Below the pieces are notes generated by a model. The model saw only the letters and a list, made by a program, of their open reading frames with translations. It was not told the origin of the DNA and searched no databases. This document shows, one piece after another, positions 1 to 9,424 of a DNA stretch of 20,694 nt. Source of the DNA: a virus; IMG/VR virus record IMGVR_UViG_3300022925_000228, positions 1-20,694 of that record, one strand, 5' to 3'. Each line of letters opens with the position of its first letter. The stretch's first letter is position 1. Position numbers and translations under genes: made by a program.

Positions 1-2
1 TA

Positions 3-3000
3 ATGGCCCTTAATTTAAATTCTTCACCTTATTACGATGATTTTGATCCTCAAAAGAATTACCATCGGGTACTTTTTAAGCCGGGGGTTGCTGTTCAAGC
101 TAGAGAATTGACTCAGCTTCAAACAGTTCTTTCCGATCAATTATCACAATTAGGTAGTTTTAATCTTAAAGAAGGTGCAGTCATTAGTGGCTGTGAGCAA
201 AAAATTGAAAACTTTAAGTTCGTTAAAATCCTCGATGAGGATGCTAATGAAGATCCTATTGCTAATGCCGATCTCGCTTCTTATGATGGTGCAATTCTAG
301 TCGGAGCAACTACTGGACTAAGGGCAAGAATTATTACACACAAGACTGGACAAATCACAGTCAGCGATTCAATTAATACAAAAGCATTATATATTGTTTA
401 CATAGATGAGAATGGCCAAAACGCAGACTTAACAACTAATCAATATCAAAGATTCCAACAAGGAGAAACATTAACAGTAGAGTCTGTAAACACGGAAATA
501 AAAGGACACACTTTTGTTACTCAAACTACTGAGGGGGGAACTTTTGGTAAGAGAGACTTTTATGCAGGCATAGCTCCTCATTTAACTATGTCTCCTGGCA
601 TAATTTATGCTCTTGGCAATTTTATTCGAACTAAAAATCTCTCTGTTTTTATTGATAGCTTTAGTCCTTATACAGATAAAAAGATAGGATTCTTAGTAAA
701 TCAATCTATCAAACAAGCGTCTGTTGATGGTACTCTATACGACAACGCTAGAGGAACTTTTAATGAGGGAGCTCCTGGTGCAGATAGATTGCAAAATACT
801 GTATCATTAATATCTTATAACAGAGATTCTTCACCAGCAGATAACTATTTCCAGATTGCAACATTCTCTAACGGAAAAATTACAAGAGCAGATATACAAA
901 CAGATCCTTTAGGCGGAATTAGAGAAATTCTGGCTAGAGAAACATTTGATAGACACGGTAATTATGTTTCAAAAGGATTGCAGGTTTATTTTACAGAGCA
1001 TTTGCGATCTTATCGTGGAAAAAACAACGGAAGATTTACGCCAAATGGTATAGGTGATGCTACTAAACTTATTCTAGGTGTTACTGCTGGCTCAGGAAAT
1101 GTTGCTGGATATCCTGTAGAGTATTTGAAAGAAACTGAATTTTCTTTTCCTAAACCAAGTGCTACTCAAATAGAAAATACTGTTTCTCAATCTACTTCGT
1201 TTGGTAACTATGTAATTGTCAATGATTTATGTGGCGCATGGGACACGGATGGCGCAGATACAAGTGCTAATGGTATTGTAAACCTACACAGCGTTGTATC
1301 TAATGGAGTTTCAGGCGGTGCGTATTCTAACACTTCTGTGCCAGGAAACATAGTAGGCACTGCAAAAATTAGATACATTGAATTATCGTCTGGTACACCT
1401 GGAACTGCAACCGCTGAATTCAAACTGTATTTGTTTGATATAAAAATGTTTGATGGAGAATTTGGTGCAGTAAGATCGATCTCTTATGAGAATGCCGAAG
1501 CAAACGCCTTTGCAGACATCGTACTCAACTCAGCAGGCGATGCACAAGTATATGAAAAGAATTCAAATAAATTTCTTTGGAATTTACCATATAAACATTT
1601 AAAAACTTTACAAGCCTCTACTGCTGGAGTTTTTGATTATAATTTTAAATTTATTAAAGAATATGATAAAATTGCACCTTCTGACGGTAATATAAATCTT
1701 GCAGCAGAAGGAGATCATACTTTCTTTTTTGGTAATGGCCCAGTATCGAATTCCGATGTCGCTAGTCATATTAAATTAGTAGCAAGAGAATCTTTTGAAC
1801 TAGACGGCACTGTGATTGAAAAAGGAGAATTTATTGATCTCACTGGTAAAGTAGTACAAGGCGAAATTAACTCTTTGACTATTAATTTAGGTAGTTTGAA
1901 CGATATAGGAGGAGCTCCTTTTGCGGTTAGAGTCTATGTCAATATGCAAGTTTCTAACGATGGTCCTATCACTAAGAGCCTAGAGAAAACAAAATATGTC
2001 AAAATAGAAGCAGATACAAATGAAAACTTTGCTAATAATAGATTCTGTCTCGGTGTGCCTGACGTATTCAGAGTAACAAGAATTACAGCCACATCAAACG
2101 CAGATTATACTACTGGTGCTAGAAATGTCTCAACCTTGTTTAATGTAGACTCTGGTCAAAGGGATAATTTTTATGGATTATCTTATATCGAAAAGAAAAC
2201 TAGCAGCGCAATAGACCTTACTGTTGAAAAATATCTTACAGTAGAATTTGATTACTTTGATAATGGCACAATTGACGGGCCAACTTTTGCTTGTATAGAT
2301 TCATATCCTGTCGATGATACTGGTTTAACTGGAATTAGAACAGAAGAAATTCCTATATATGTGTCTAAGTCATCTGGTAAAGTATTTGATTTAAGAAATG
2401 CTATTGATTTTAGACCTTTCATGGAGGCAACAGAAACGCCTGGCTCAACAGAGGCAACAGCTCCTGTCAATCCAAGTTCTTTTGAACAAATTAAACGTCC
2501 CCCCGGAGGACTTACTAATCCTATTCCTTCGGCTACATTTACAACAGATTTAGAATTTTATTTAGCTGAAGCATATAGAGTAGTTATTACTCCTTCTGGT
2601 AAAATAGATATAGTTAAAGGTGTTGCTTCGGTTTCACCTAAACTTCCTCCTCCTCCTGAAGGATCGATGACTCTAGCCACTGGAGTATTGCCACCGTATC
2701 CGTGTCTTTCGCAAAGAGCTGCAACAAATTATGGCCGAGAAGATTTGGCCATGACAATTGTTCCTGTAAAGAACAAAAAGTATACAATGAGGGATATAGG
2801 TGCTCTTGAACAAAGAATATCAAATCTGGAATACTATACTACACTTACTTTGTTAGAAAAGGAAGCAGGAAAAGTAGTCATCCCTGACTCTGACGGTATA
2901 GACAGATATAAAAACGGTTATCTTGTTGACTCTTTTTCGAACTTTAGTGTAGTTCAGGTTAATAATCCTGACAACACATCTTCTATTGATGTTAAGAAGA

Positions 3001-6000
3001 GGGAGCTTCGAGCGGCCTTTAAGACTTCTCAAATAGGATTCAAACCAATAGCAACTGGAACTACTGCTGGTCAGTCTGGTTATTTCTGGCATGTTCCTTA
3101 CAATGAAGCAATTTATACACAGCAAACTCAAGCTAGTTCTTATCGTAATGTGGTGGGAGAATTGTTTATAACTCCGCCTCCTGCTACAGAACAAGAAGCA
3201 GAAGAAACTGCTACAAATAATGGTGGTACAGGACAAGATCAGACAGAGACAGAACCTTCAACTAATGATACTGAAGCAAGTCAGAGAGGTACAACTCCAA
3301 CTTCTCCTAGTTATCATCTTATCAGATCAAAAACAACAGTTAATGAAGGTGACACATTTACTATAACATTAGAAACAACAAATGTTCCAGAAGGTACAGT
3401 TCTACGTTATACAGTCTTTGGTGTAACTAGCGATGATTATAGTACTGTTCCTACGACAGCAGCAGATGGAACAGGAACTCTTACTGTAGATTCAACTGGT
3501 TTTGCGTACTTAAGAGTTACTATCGCAGAAGATTTGACTACTGAAGGGACTGAAACATGGGGGATTACGCTGAGTGATATAGGAATAACAGCAAGCACTT
3601 CAGTGACAATCAATGACACTTCAGTTACACCTAGTGATAACAATAATAACAATAATAATAACAATAATAATAACAATAATAAAATCGCAACTGGTCCTTG
3701 GATAGGTAGCGCAGATGTACAGCCTCCTATTTCTAATTTCATAGATACTAATTACGAGGGAGAGCCTCTTCAAAATGACAATGGAGAATATGACCATTTA
3801 TTAAGAAGCAGCGGATTTAATAGTGAAGGATATTCATCTGGTTGGGAGTTGCAATGGGGTAACTGGGAATTTGCAACAGGTACGATTGGAGCTTTAGATC
3901 CAGGTGTAAACTTTGGAACTTCAGCAGATCCAGCCAATGCCATTGATCTCGGCGAAGACGGTTTATACATTCCAGAATACAATGCCACTTGGGTGAATCC
4001 AGAAGCTATAGATCCTAACTCAACTACTGTATGGGATTATCGGGAATATGATTATCTTTGGAATGGATCTAAAGAAGCACCTGTTTATGAAGACACGGCA
4101 GATCTTCGTGTTAAAACATTAGCAAGACAAGAAAATCTTCAGGTTCAATTTTGGGGGCTCAAGCCTGATACACCACACACCGTTTTTGTCAATGGTACAC
4201 CATATGGATCTAATGGAGGAGCTCCTCGAGTGAGTTTTGCGAGCGGAAGATTTACTGTAGGTGTACTCTTGAATCCTGGACAATGGCCCGCTAATGAATT
4301 GATTAGGATTGAAGCCGCAAATCATAATGATCCGTCTCAAGCAGATTCTCGTGCTGTTGGATATTTTTTACCTAATCACTCAGTAAGACGAGACGTAATA
4401 ACGAATTTGTCTACTAGATTTCCTAAACCGGCATACGATGTAGTATCACGACAAGTGAAAAGTAGTCGTCCCAGCTTAGAGAATGTAGTCGGAGTGAAAG
4501 GGCTTGACTTCGCAGGCTATAGACATGTTAAACTTACTAATGGTACAGAAGATCCTTGGGTATCAGTTAATCGTCTCGACGGTCAAGGCATGGTTCGTGC
4601 AAATAGGGTTCCAATTGAACAATTGGATCTTAATGATACTGTTCTCGGGGTTGAATGTGACCCTATATTCGGTGATAGTGGAGTATCTAGATCAGTTCTT
4701 CAAAGAGCCGATGGTACTAGATATGGAGTAGAAATAATAGATCCAGGGTGTGCTACATATAATGATTATATACAATCTCAGGCTACTCCTTCTATTCCTG
4801 AACAAGGGAAAGTTTATACTGAAATAGATTCAGTAAATACTGGTACAGTACAAGTTGAAACTTCACAAATACTTATTCTTGACGACTCTGGCACTGTAGA
4901 TACTGAAACAGGAACAGTTCAAACTATTGACGCATCTCGTTATACTCACGGAGATGCTGATGAGTCTACTGCTGATATTAACACAAGTGCGACTTCCAGT
5001 AGTTTGGGTGAAAGTAATATAAAACTAGACTCTTCTCTTACAAATAAAGATTTAGAAAAAACGGAAGTCATTAATGCTTCTAACGCTCTTTCTGTGTCTG
5101 GTGTAGATGATATAGATTCAGCTAAATTAGCTGAAATTGTTGCTGCGCTAGACTTTGATTTTTCAACACCAGAATTATGTATAGGCGAAACGCAAGATCC
5201 GTTAGCACAGTCTTTCTTTGTTGAGGGAATGGAAGGAGGAATGTTCATTACTTCTGCTGATATATTCTTCAGAAATAAATCAGCAGAGGAAAATAATAAC
5301 GGCATTACTCTACAGATCAGAGAAATGATAAACGGTGTACCAGGACCATATATTATAGCTGAATCTCATAAAACAAGATCAGAGTGTTTGGTATCTACTG
5401 AAGATGCTTCTGGTAATGTAACATTTAACTCTACTAACTTTAAATTTGATGGCCCTGTCCATCTTCAAAATAATACTGAATACTGTATGGTACTTAAGCC
5501 AGATGCAAATGATCGTGGCTATGAGGTTTGGTTAGGTAAACTAGGCGAGACTAGAAAAGGTTCAACTGAAGTTATAACAGAGCAAACACATTCAGGAATT
5601 CTATTTACATCTGCAAATAACAGAACTTGGTCTGCACATCAAGATGAAGATTTAATGTTTGTTGTAAGACGAGCTAAGTTTGAAGTTAATCAAGATTATA
5701 TTATAAACACAGTAAATAAAAATATTGATTGGATTAAATTCGATGCAGATGAGTGGGATCGAACTCCTAATGCAGCACTTGGATTTGACTCTGATAACAA
5801 TCCATTGACTCCTGCAAGTTATTTTCCCGCAGGCAATTTTGTACACGGATTTAAACTTACAATAACCAGCGCAGGCTCTTATGCTGAAGCCGAAGATGAT
5901 GCTACTTATGATTTAGTGTTTAATGATACTGGAACTAACGGCTCTAATGCTGCAGGAACATATACTGTTTCTGGTGGGGTAGTCACTGAAGTTACTTTGA

Positions 6001-7253
6001 CTAATCCAGGATCAGGATATACTTCAGCTCCTACAGTGAGCCTACCTTCTGGTAATCCAACAACTGCTGCAAATGTGTCAGTAACTCTCAATCGTGCAAA
6101 AGTTTCACGGTATGATAGAGGAGTTTCCAGTTATGAATTAGAAGTAAATAGTGGAAGTTTTGTAGTTGGTGATCTTGTTGGTAACGGGTTGACATCTACT
6201 AGGATTTCTGCTATCGAAGATAGAGACCTTAGTACCTATGTTGTTCAATATCACTCGATCAATCCTGACCAAATAGGAAAAATCACTCCAAAGATTGCAT
6301 TGACTACTTCTGGATCTGCTTCAGCAAACACTACACTGAGCGAGGCTGTTTTGCAAGCAACTGTAGAGCTTCCTGAACTCAAAACTGTGTACAGTTATTC
6401 AAATGAAATTGCTAGAGATGGAGAAAAGACTGCTAGAATACAATTTACTCTGAGAACTCCTTCTAACAATATCAGTCCAATTATAGATTTAGCGGCCATG
6501 GATATGTTAGCAGTAGCTAACAAAATAAACTATCCTAAAGATATTGACGGAAATTCTATAGTAGAAGAAGAAGTTCGCACTGGCGGCAATGCTCAATCTA
6601 AGTATATTACAAGAAAAGTTGTTCTTGCAGAAGGACAAGATGCAGAAGACTTGAAGATATTCTTAGATAATGCTATTCCTTCTAATGCAGCGGTTGAAGT
6701 TTATGCTAAACTACAAAATGCTGAAGACGATGGCGAATTTGCAAGTGATATCTATTGGAGAAAACTAGAAGTAGAAACATCTCCGTTTATTCCGACCAGT
6801 GGTTTCGCAGAATATTCTTATAAGATTCCAGAAAAATCTACTGGCACATGGGGCGTTGATAGTGCAACTGGTATTTTCGAATATGATGTTACTAGAGTTG
6901 CCTCTATTCCAGTAGTTTCGGGTGGAACATATACCTCTGCTCCGATTATTAAGATAACTGATAATGCTGGTGTTGGATATGGAGCTTCTGCTAAAGCAAT
7001 AATGAACGGTAATACAATCTCTGAGATTAGAATCACTAATCCTGGAAGATATTATTCTGCAGGCAATGTCAATGCAGAGATAGTATCAGGTACTGGTGGC
7101 GAAACAGTAGCAGGAACGCTAGGTACACCTACCACTTCAACTGTTACATATAAATCTTTCAAGCATTTTGCTATAAAGATAGTACATTTAAGTGACAATA
7201 GAGCAATTATTCCTAAGACTAAGACGCTTAGAGCATACGCACTACAGGTATAA
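3..7253 (+). CDS. Giant virion tail/baseplate protein (DUF4815-type)
   Basis: A 2416-residue structural protein, probably part of the baseplate or distal tail of a T4-like marine myovirus. Residues 1-60 have the family-like opening (SPYYDDFDP, then FKPGVAVQARELTQLQT). A family-type helical stretch follows at about 927-953 (YTMRDIGALEQRISNLEYYT), then DRYKNGYLVDSF near 970 and DPLAQSFF at 1732-1739. Between these lies what looks like an inserted module: a hydrophilic linker (1057-1103), a Calx-beta-like domain (about 1104-1205, VNEGDTF...EGTETWGI) and 14 consecutive Asn. The C-terminal part has two beta-type GxGYTSAPxV-like segments (about 2000-2012 and 2307-2320). The start ATG overlaps a TAA at 1-3, so an upstream gene probably ends there. 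The exact role (baseplate wedge, fibre base) is inferred from family context; assignment to a tail structural protein is fairly secure. Confidence 0.88.
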   Translation: MALNLNSSPYYDDFDPQKNYHRVLFKPGVAVQARELTQLQTVLSDQLSQLGSFNLKEGAVISGCEQKIENFKFVKILDEDANEDPIANADLASYDGAILVGATTGLRARIITHKTGQITVSDSINTKALYIVYIDENGQNADLTTNQYQRFQQGETLTVESVNTEIKGHTFVTQTTEGGTFGKRDFYAGIAPHLTMSPGIIYALGNFIRTKNLSVFIDSFSPYTDKKIGFLVNQSIKQASVDGTLYDNARGTFNEGAPGADRLQNTVSLISYNRDSSPADNYFQIATFSNGKITRADIQTDPLGGIREILARETFDRHGNYVSKGLQVYFTEHLRSYRGKNNGRFTPNGIGDATKLILGVTAGSGNVAGYPVEYLKETEFSFPKPSATQIENTVSQSTSFGNYVIVNDLCGAWDTDGADTSANGIVNLHSVVSNGVSGGAYSNTSVPGNIVGTAKIRYIELSSGTPGTATAEFKLYLFDIKMFDGEFGAVRSISYENAEANAFADIVLNSAGDAQVYEKNSNKFLWNLPYKHLKTLQASTAGVFDYNFKFIKEYDKIAPSDGNINLAAEGDHTFFFGNGPVSNSDVASHIKLVARESFELDGTVIEKGEFIDLTGKVVQGEINSLTINLGSLNDIGGAPFAVRVYVNMQVSNDGPITKSLEKTKYVKIEADTNENFANNRFCLGVPDVFRVTRITATSNADYTTGARNVSTLFNVDSGQRDNFYGLSYIEKKTSSAIDLTVEKYLTVEFDYFDNGTIDGPTFACIDSYPVDDTGLTGIRTEEIPIYVSKSSGKVFDLRNAIDFRPFMEATETPGSTEATAPVNPSSFEQIKRPPGGLTNPIPSATFTTDLEFYLAEAYRVVITPSGKIDIVKGVASVSPKLPPPPEGSMTLATGVLPPYPCLSQRAATNYGREDLAMTIVPVKNKKYTMRDIGALEQRISNLEYYTTLTLLEKEAGKVVIPDSDGIDRYKNGYLVDSFSNFSVVQVNNPDNTSSIDVKKRELRAAFKTSQIGFKPIATGTTAGQSGYFWHVPYNEAIYTQQTQASSYRNVVGELFITPPPATEQEAEETATNNGGTGQDQTETEPSTNDTEASQRGTTPTSPSYHLIRSKTTVNEGDTFTITLETTNVPEGTVLRYTVFGVTSDDYSTVPTTAADGTGTLTVDSTGFAYLRVTIAEDLTTEGTETWGITLSDIGITASTSVTINDTSVTPSDNNNNNNNNNNNNNNKIATGPWIGSADVQPPISNFIDTNYEGEPLQNDNGEYDHLLRSSGFNSEGYSSGWELQWGNWEFATGTIGALDPGVNFGTSADPANAIDLGEDGLYIPEYNATWVNPEAIDPNSTTVWDYREYDYLWNGSKEAPVYEDTADLRVKTLARQENLQVQFWGLKPDTPHTVFVNGTPYGSNGGAPRVSFASGRFTVGVLLNPGQWPANELIRIEAANHNDPSQADSRAVGYFLPNHSVRRDVITNLSTRFPKPAYDVVSRQVKSSRPSLENVVGVKGLDFAGYRHVKLTNGTEDPWVSVNRLDGQGMVRANRVPIEQLDLNDTVLGVECDPIFGDSGVSRSVLQRADGTRYGVEIIDPGCATYNDYIQSQATPSIPEQGKVYTEIDSVNTGTVQVETSQILILDDSGTVDTETGTVQTIDASRYTHGDADESTADINTSATSSSLGESNIKLDSSLTNKDLEKTEVINASNALSVSGVDDIDSAKLAEIVAALDFDFSTPELCIGETQDPLAQSFFVEGMEGGMFITSADIFFRNKSAEENNNGITLQIREMINGVPGPYIIAESHKTRSECLVSTEDASGNVTFNSTNFKFDGPVHLQNNTEYCMVLKPDANDRGYEVWLGKLGETRKGSTEVITEQTHSGILFTSANNRTWSAHQDEDLMFVVRRAKFEVNQDYIINTVNKNIDWIKFDADEWDRTPNAALGFDSDNNPLTPASYFPAGNFVHGFKLTITSAGSYAEAEDDATYDLVFNDTGTNGSNAAGTYTVSGGVVTEVTLTNPGSGYTSAPTVSLPSGNPTTAANVSVTLNRAKVSRYDRGVSSYELEVNSGSFVVGDLVGNGLTSTRISAIEDRDLSTYVVQYHSINPDQIGKITPKIALTTSGSASANTTLSEAVLQATVELPELKTVYSYSNEIARDGEKTARIQFTLRTPSNNISPIIDLAAMDMLAVANKINYPKDIDGNSIVEEEVRTGGNAQSKYITRKVVLAEGQDAEDLKIFLDNAIPSNAAVEVYAKLQNAEDDGEFASDIYWRKLEVETSPFIPTSGFAEYSYKIPEKSTGTWGVDSATGIFEYDVTRVASIPVVSGGTYTSAPIIKITDNAGVGYGASAKAIMNGNTISEIRITNPGRYYSAGNVNAEIVSGTGGETVAGTLGTPTTSTVTYKSFKHFAIKIVHLSDNRAIIPKTKTLRAYALQV
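3639..3680 (+). repeat. In-frame AAC/AAT microsatellite coding 14 Asn
   Basis: Fourteen consecutive Asn codons (residues 1213-1226 of the giant tail protein), made of AAC followed by two or three AAT, giving a 12-base period in the middle. It follows the Calx-beta-like domain and looks like a flexible linker. Slippage by whole units would keep the frame. Confidence 0.95.
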
Positions 7254-7501
7254 TGATGAGTATAAATAAGTTTGTACGTGTTGAAGACGATAAGACGATT
7301 GCCCGAGATACTGAATCGAAGGCAATCGTCAATATAGACAGTGCTTCATTGGCAGAATATAAAAAAATAAAGCAAAAAAGAGTTAAAAAGAATCAGAAAA
7401 TTCTTGAATGTGAGAATGATATAAATACATTAAAAGATGAAGTCACAGATATAAAAGACTCGTTGAGATTAATTTTAGACAAGCTGAATTCTCGGGATTA
7501 A
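7253..7501 (+). CDS. Small coiled-coil protein, probable virion component
   Basis: An 82-residue protein of unknown function. The N-terminal part (FVRVEDDKTIARDTESKAIVNID) resembles short proteins next to large tail genes in marine T4-like phages. Residues 33-80 are highly charged and helical with a heptad-like pattern (ENDINTLKDEVTDIKDSLRLIL), so a coiled-coil oligomer is likely. The ATG shares its A with the TAA of the giant tail gene (TAATG), which implies translational coupling; a second ATG follows at once at 7256. Only a weak Shine-Dalgarno is visible. It could be a connector or a chaperone for the neighbouring tail proteins; the sequence does not decide. Confidence 0.8.
   Translation: MMSINKFVRVEDDKTIARDTESKAIVNIDSASLAEYKKIKQKRVKKNQKILECENDINTLKDEVTDIKDSLRLILDKLNSRD
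7420..7427 (+). promoter_or_regulatory. Candidate T4-type late promoter box (TATAAATA)
   Basis: An exact TATAAATA octamer, the T4 late promoter consensus, 78 bases before the start of the next gene (7506). It lies inside the small coiled-coil gene, as some phage late promoters do. In DNA this AT-rich, a few such octamers are expected by chance in the window. Confidence 0.3.
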
Positions 7502-7505
7502 CTAG

Positions 7506-7988
7506 ATGGCTACAATTACATTAAGAACAGTTAAAGGAAGTCCTCTAACTAATACCGAGGTCGATGATAACTTTACTAATCTAAATACTGATAAGTATGA
7601 GTCTGGTGACAGTGTTGATGTCCACGATCTTTCAGTCTCTGGCAATACTATTTTTAGTATTGCATCTTCAATAGAAGCAGCAGGAACGACACAAGAAACT
7701 GCCACTAGCTTAACAACTAGTTACAGTATAGTAACAACTGCAACAACAAATCAAGGAGTGGTGTTGTCACTAGCAGAGACAGGCAAGAATGTCAAAATAG
7801 TAAACGCTACATCAGTAACAATCAAAGTATATCCAGCATCATCAGAAGAAATAGATTCTTTAGGAGTAAATACCGCAAAATCCCTAGCACCTGGTGCTAG
7901 TCTAGATTTAGTATGTATATCAAACTCACTTTGGAAAACATTACTATCTGTTGTTGTGTTTGACTCTTCTGGAACTCAATTAAACTAG
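7506..7988 (+). CDS. Short tail-fibre-like structural protein
   Basis: A 160-residue probable appendage protein. Residues 1-30 (LRTVKGSPLTNTEVDDNFTNLN) are a recurrent N-terminal module of phage tail fibre proteins. The rest is Ser/Thr/Val-rich and beta-strand-like (about 60-145), without charged helices. The C-terminus, VVFDSSGTQLN, resembles the end of the fibre protein at 18382-19512 (DVYNSAGTLLN), so the two may share a C-terminal element. GGGA at 7494-7497 gives a weak ribosome-binding site. Its TAG stop lies inside the ribosome-binding site of the next gene (cTAGGA), suggesting coupled expression. The fibre-family assignment is good; its exact place on the virion is unknown. Confidence 0.78.
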   Translation: MATITLRTVKGSPLTNTEVDDNFTNLNTDKYESGDSVDVHDLSVSGNTIFSIASSIEAAGTTQETATSLTTSYSIVTTATTNQGVVLSLAETGKNVKIVNATSVTIKVYPASSEEIDSLGVNTAKSLAPGASLDLVCISNSLWKTLLSVVVFDSSGTQLN

Positions 7989-7998
7989 GAACAACGAG

Positions 7999-9366
7999 AT
8001 GAACCCAATACGAATTAAGGCATCAGCCACTCCAATTGGATCTGCAAACTTTCAAGGTTTGCAGGAAATGACAAATAACGAAATCAACCAATATCTTTCT
8101 GCGGTAATTACTCAGAAGTTTGCTGATGATACAGATGGAACTGGAACTGCGGAAATTAATGTTGATACTACAAATTCTCTTTCTGGTACTTCTATAGGAT
8201 CATGGACGAATCAAATAAGAAATGATGCAATTGGAACTCATCCAACTGACGGATCTACTGTAAATACCACGTATTATTTCAAGCAAGTAACTTCTTCGGC
8301 TACTGAAAATATTACTACTAGACCTGTTGGATATGATGCTGGCATTAAAGAATTTTCAGATGCTGGTATCGATACTGACATACTTGATAATGTAATTGAA
8401 GATATGGTAATTGGATCTGGTTATACTGTTGGACAGTATCACTTATCTGCATCGGCGCCTGCAGGCGGTACTTGGACTGCTAGATATACTATTACTGATA
8501 GCACACAAGGAGGAAATAATACAGTTTATTTGTGGCAAAAAACCGCTCCTTCTTTATCCGGCAATGCAGACTTAGCATCACTCAAACTTGATGGCACAAA
8601 CGTAAAGATGATGTCTGATGCAGAAATTGAACAACTTGTTCCTAATTTTAGAAACAGAATTATTTCTACTGGAATAGGTACGTATAAACTACAAACTTCA
8701 ATTCCTTCTAGCGCAGGAACTTGGGTTCAGGCGGGAGATGCTCTCGTTGATACCAGACAAGAAGTTGCGTCAGAAAATTATTCTGGAACATACACTGGAA
8801 ACTATACTGGAAACTATACTGGTAATTATAGTGGCAATTATAGTGGCACTTATTCTTCGTATTACACAGGTTCTTTTACTGGAAGTTATACTGGCTTTTA
8901 TACTGGACCAGATACTTTTGTTAGTTCTTCGTCATCGTCCTTCTCTGGAACATATTCAGGAACATATGCAGGCTCTGGTTCTTATGCAGGAGCTTATTCC
9001 AATACTTTCGTCAACTGGAACCCGGTATATTATAGCGGATATGTAGCTGGATATTATGCAGGATTCTACACGGGATATTTTACAGGATTCTACACAGGGA
9101 CAGCTAACTATACTGGTTACTATACTGGTTCATATGATAGAACATACATAGGTTATTACGAAGGAACATCACAGTACGCAGGAACTTATACTGGATATTA
9201 CTCACGCAGTTTTTCTAGTAGCTTTGTTGGATCATACACTGGAGCATACACTGGAACATATTCTGGAACATATTCTGGAGACTATGCTGGTACATATGCC
9301 GGAGATACTATTCAAGCAACTACTGAAAACACATCAACAGTAAGACTTTGGTTAAGAACTGCTTAA
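7999..9366 (+). CDS. Virion protein with Tyr-x-Gly repeat domain
   Basis: A 455-residue protein, probably a fibre or surface appendage. Residues 1-140 are a non-repetitive Thr/Asp-rich region. A module at 145-183 begins GQYHLSASAP, contains GTW and ends YLWQKTA. A second, similar module starts at 227 (GTYKLQTSIPSSAGTW), breaks off at about 260, and its end (TVRLWLRTA) appears only at the C-terminus. The gap (residues 261-436) is a tract of more than 30 [Y/F]-x-G units such as YTGN, YSGT and YAGD, almost free of Lys. So the repeat looks inserted in a loop of a duplicated domain. AGGA at 7987-7990 is 8 bases before the ATG. Similar Tyr-Gly tracts occur in marine phage proteins as far as I recall; no function is known to me. 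Confidence 0.82.
   Translation: MNPIRIKASATPIGSANFQGLQEMTNNEINQYLSAVITQKFADDTDGTGTAEINVDTTNSLSGTSIGSWTNQIRNDAIGTHPTDGSTVNTTYYFKQVTSSATENITTRPVGYDAGIKEFSDAGIDTDILDNVIEDMVIGSGYTVGQYHLSASAPAGGTWTARYTITDSTQGGNNTVYLWQKTAPSLSGNADLASLKLDGTNVKMMSDAEIEQLVPNFRNRIISTGIGTYKLQTSIPSSAGTWVQAGDALVDTRQEVASENYSGTYTGNYTGNYTGNYSGNYSGTYSSYYTGSFTGSYTGFYTGPDTFVSSSSSSFSGTYSGTYAGSGSYAGAYSNTFVNWNPVYYSGYVAGYYAGFYTGYFTGFYTGTANYTGYYTGSYDRTYIGYYEGTSQYAGTYTGYYSRSFSSSFVGSYTGAYTGTYSGTYSGDYAGTYAGDTIQATTENTSTVRLWLRTA
8779..9306 (+). repeat. 12-base-period coding repeat ([Y/F]-x-G-x units)
   Basis: Degenerate repeat with a four-residue period, typified by tat-act-gga-aac. It is most regular at the start (NYTGNYTGNYTG) and the end (YTGTYSGTYSGDYAG) and is interrupted by a Ser run near 8924-8940 and an NWNP segment near 9015. 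Codons vary between units, so the array is old and selected at protein level rather than freshly amplified. Confidence 0.92.
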
Positions 9367-9383
9367 ATTGAGTTGAAATTGAT

Positions 9384-9406
9384 ACTATATAGTTATATAG
9401 TTTTTT
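9384..9406 (+). terminator. Possible weak AT-rich terminator hairpin
   Basis: A perfect 7-base inverted repeat (ACTATAT / ATATAGT) with AGTT loop is followed by five T. It lies between the Tyr-Gly repeat gene and the next gene. The stem has only one G-C pair, so it would be weak; it could also be a plain AT-rich spacer. Confidence 0.35.
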
Positions 9407-9424
9407 AAATAATGGAGTTAAGAT

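Noticed and set aside
3437-3742. A 101-residue minus-strand frame with a poly-Leu stretch that looks like a membrane protein
   Set aside because: The poly-Leu is the reverse reading of the AAC/AAT repeat coding poly-Asn; the true gene is on the plus strand.
7261-7268. Another exact TATAAATA octamer
   Set aside because: It lies six bases after the start codon of the small coiled-coil gene and 237 bases from the next start; a chance match in AT-rich coding DNA is likely.
8738-9046. A 102-residue very hydrophobic frame inside the Tyr-Gly repeat gene
   Set aside because: It is the +1-shifted reading of the 12-base repeat, which gives Leu/Ile runs. It has no start signal and lies wholly within a better gene.
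7999-9366. Tyr-Gly and TGDV repeats as a CRISPR array or a noncoding satellite
   Set aside because: Units are contiguous without spacers, keep the codon frame throughout and vary at third positions, so they are coding repeats.
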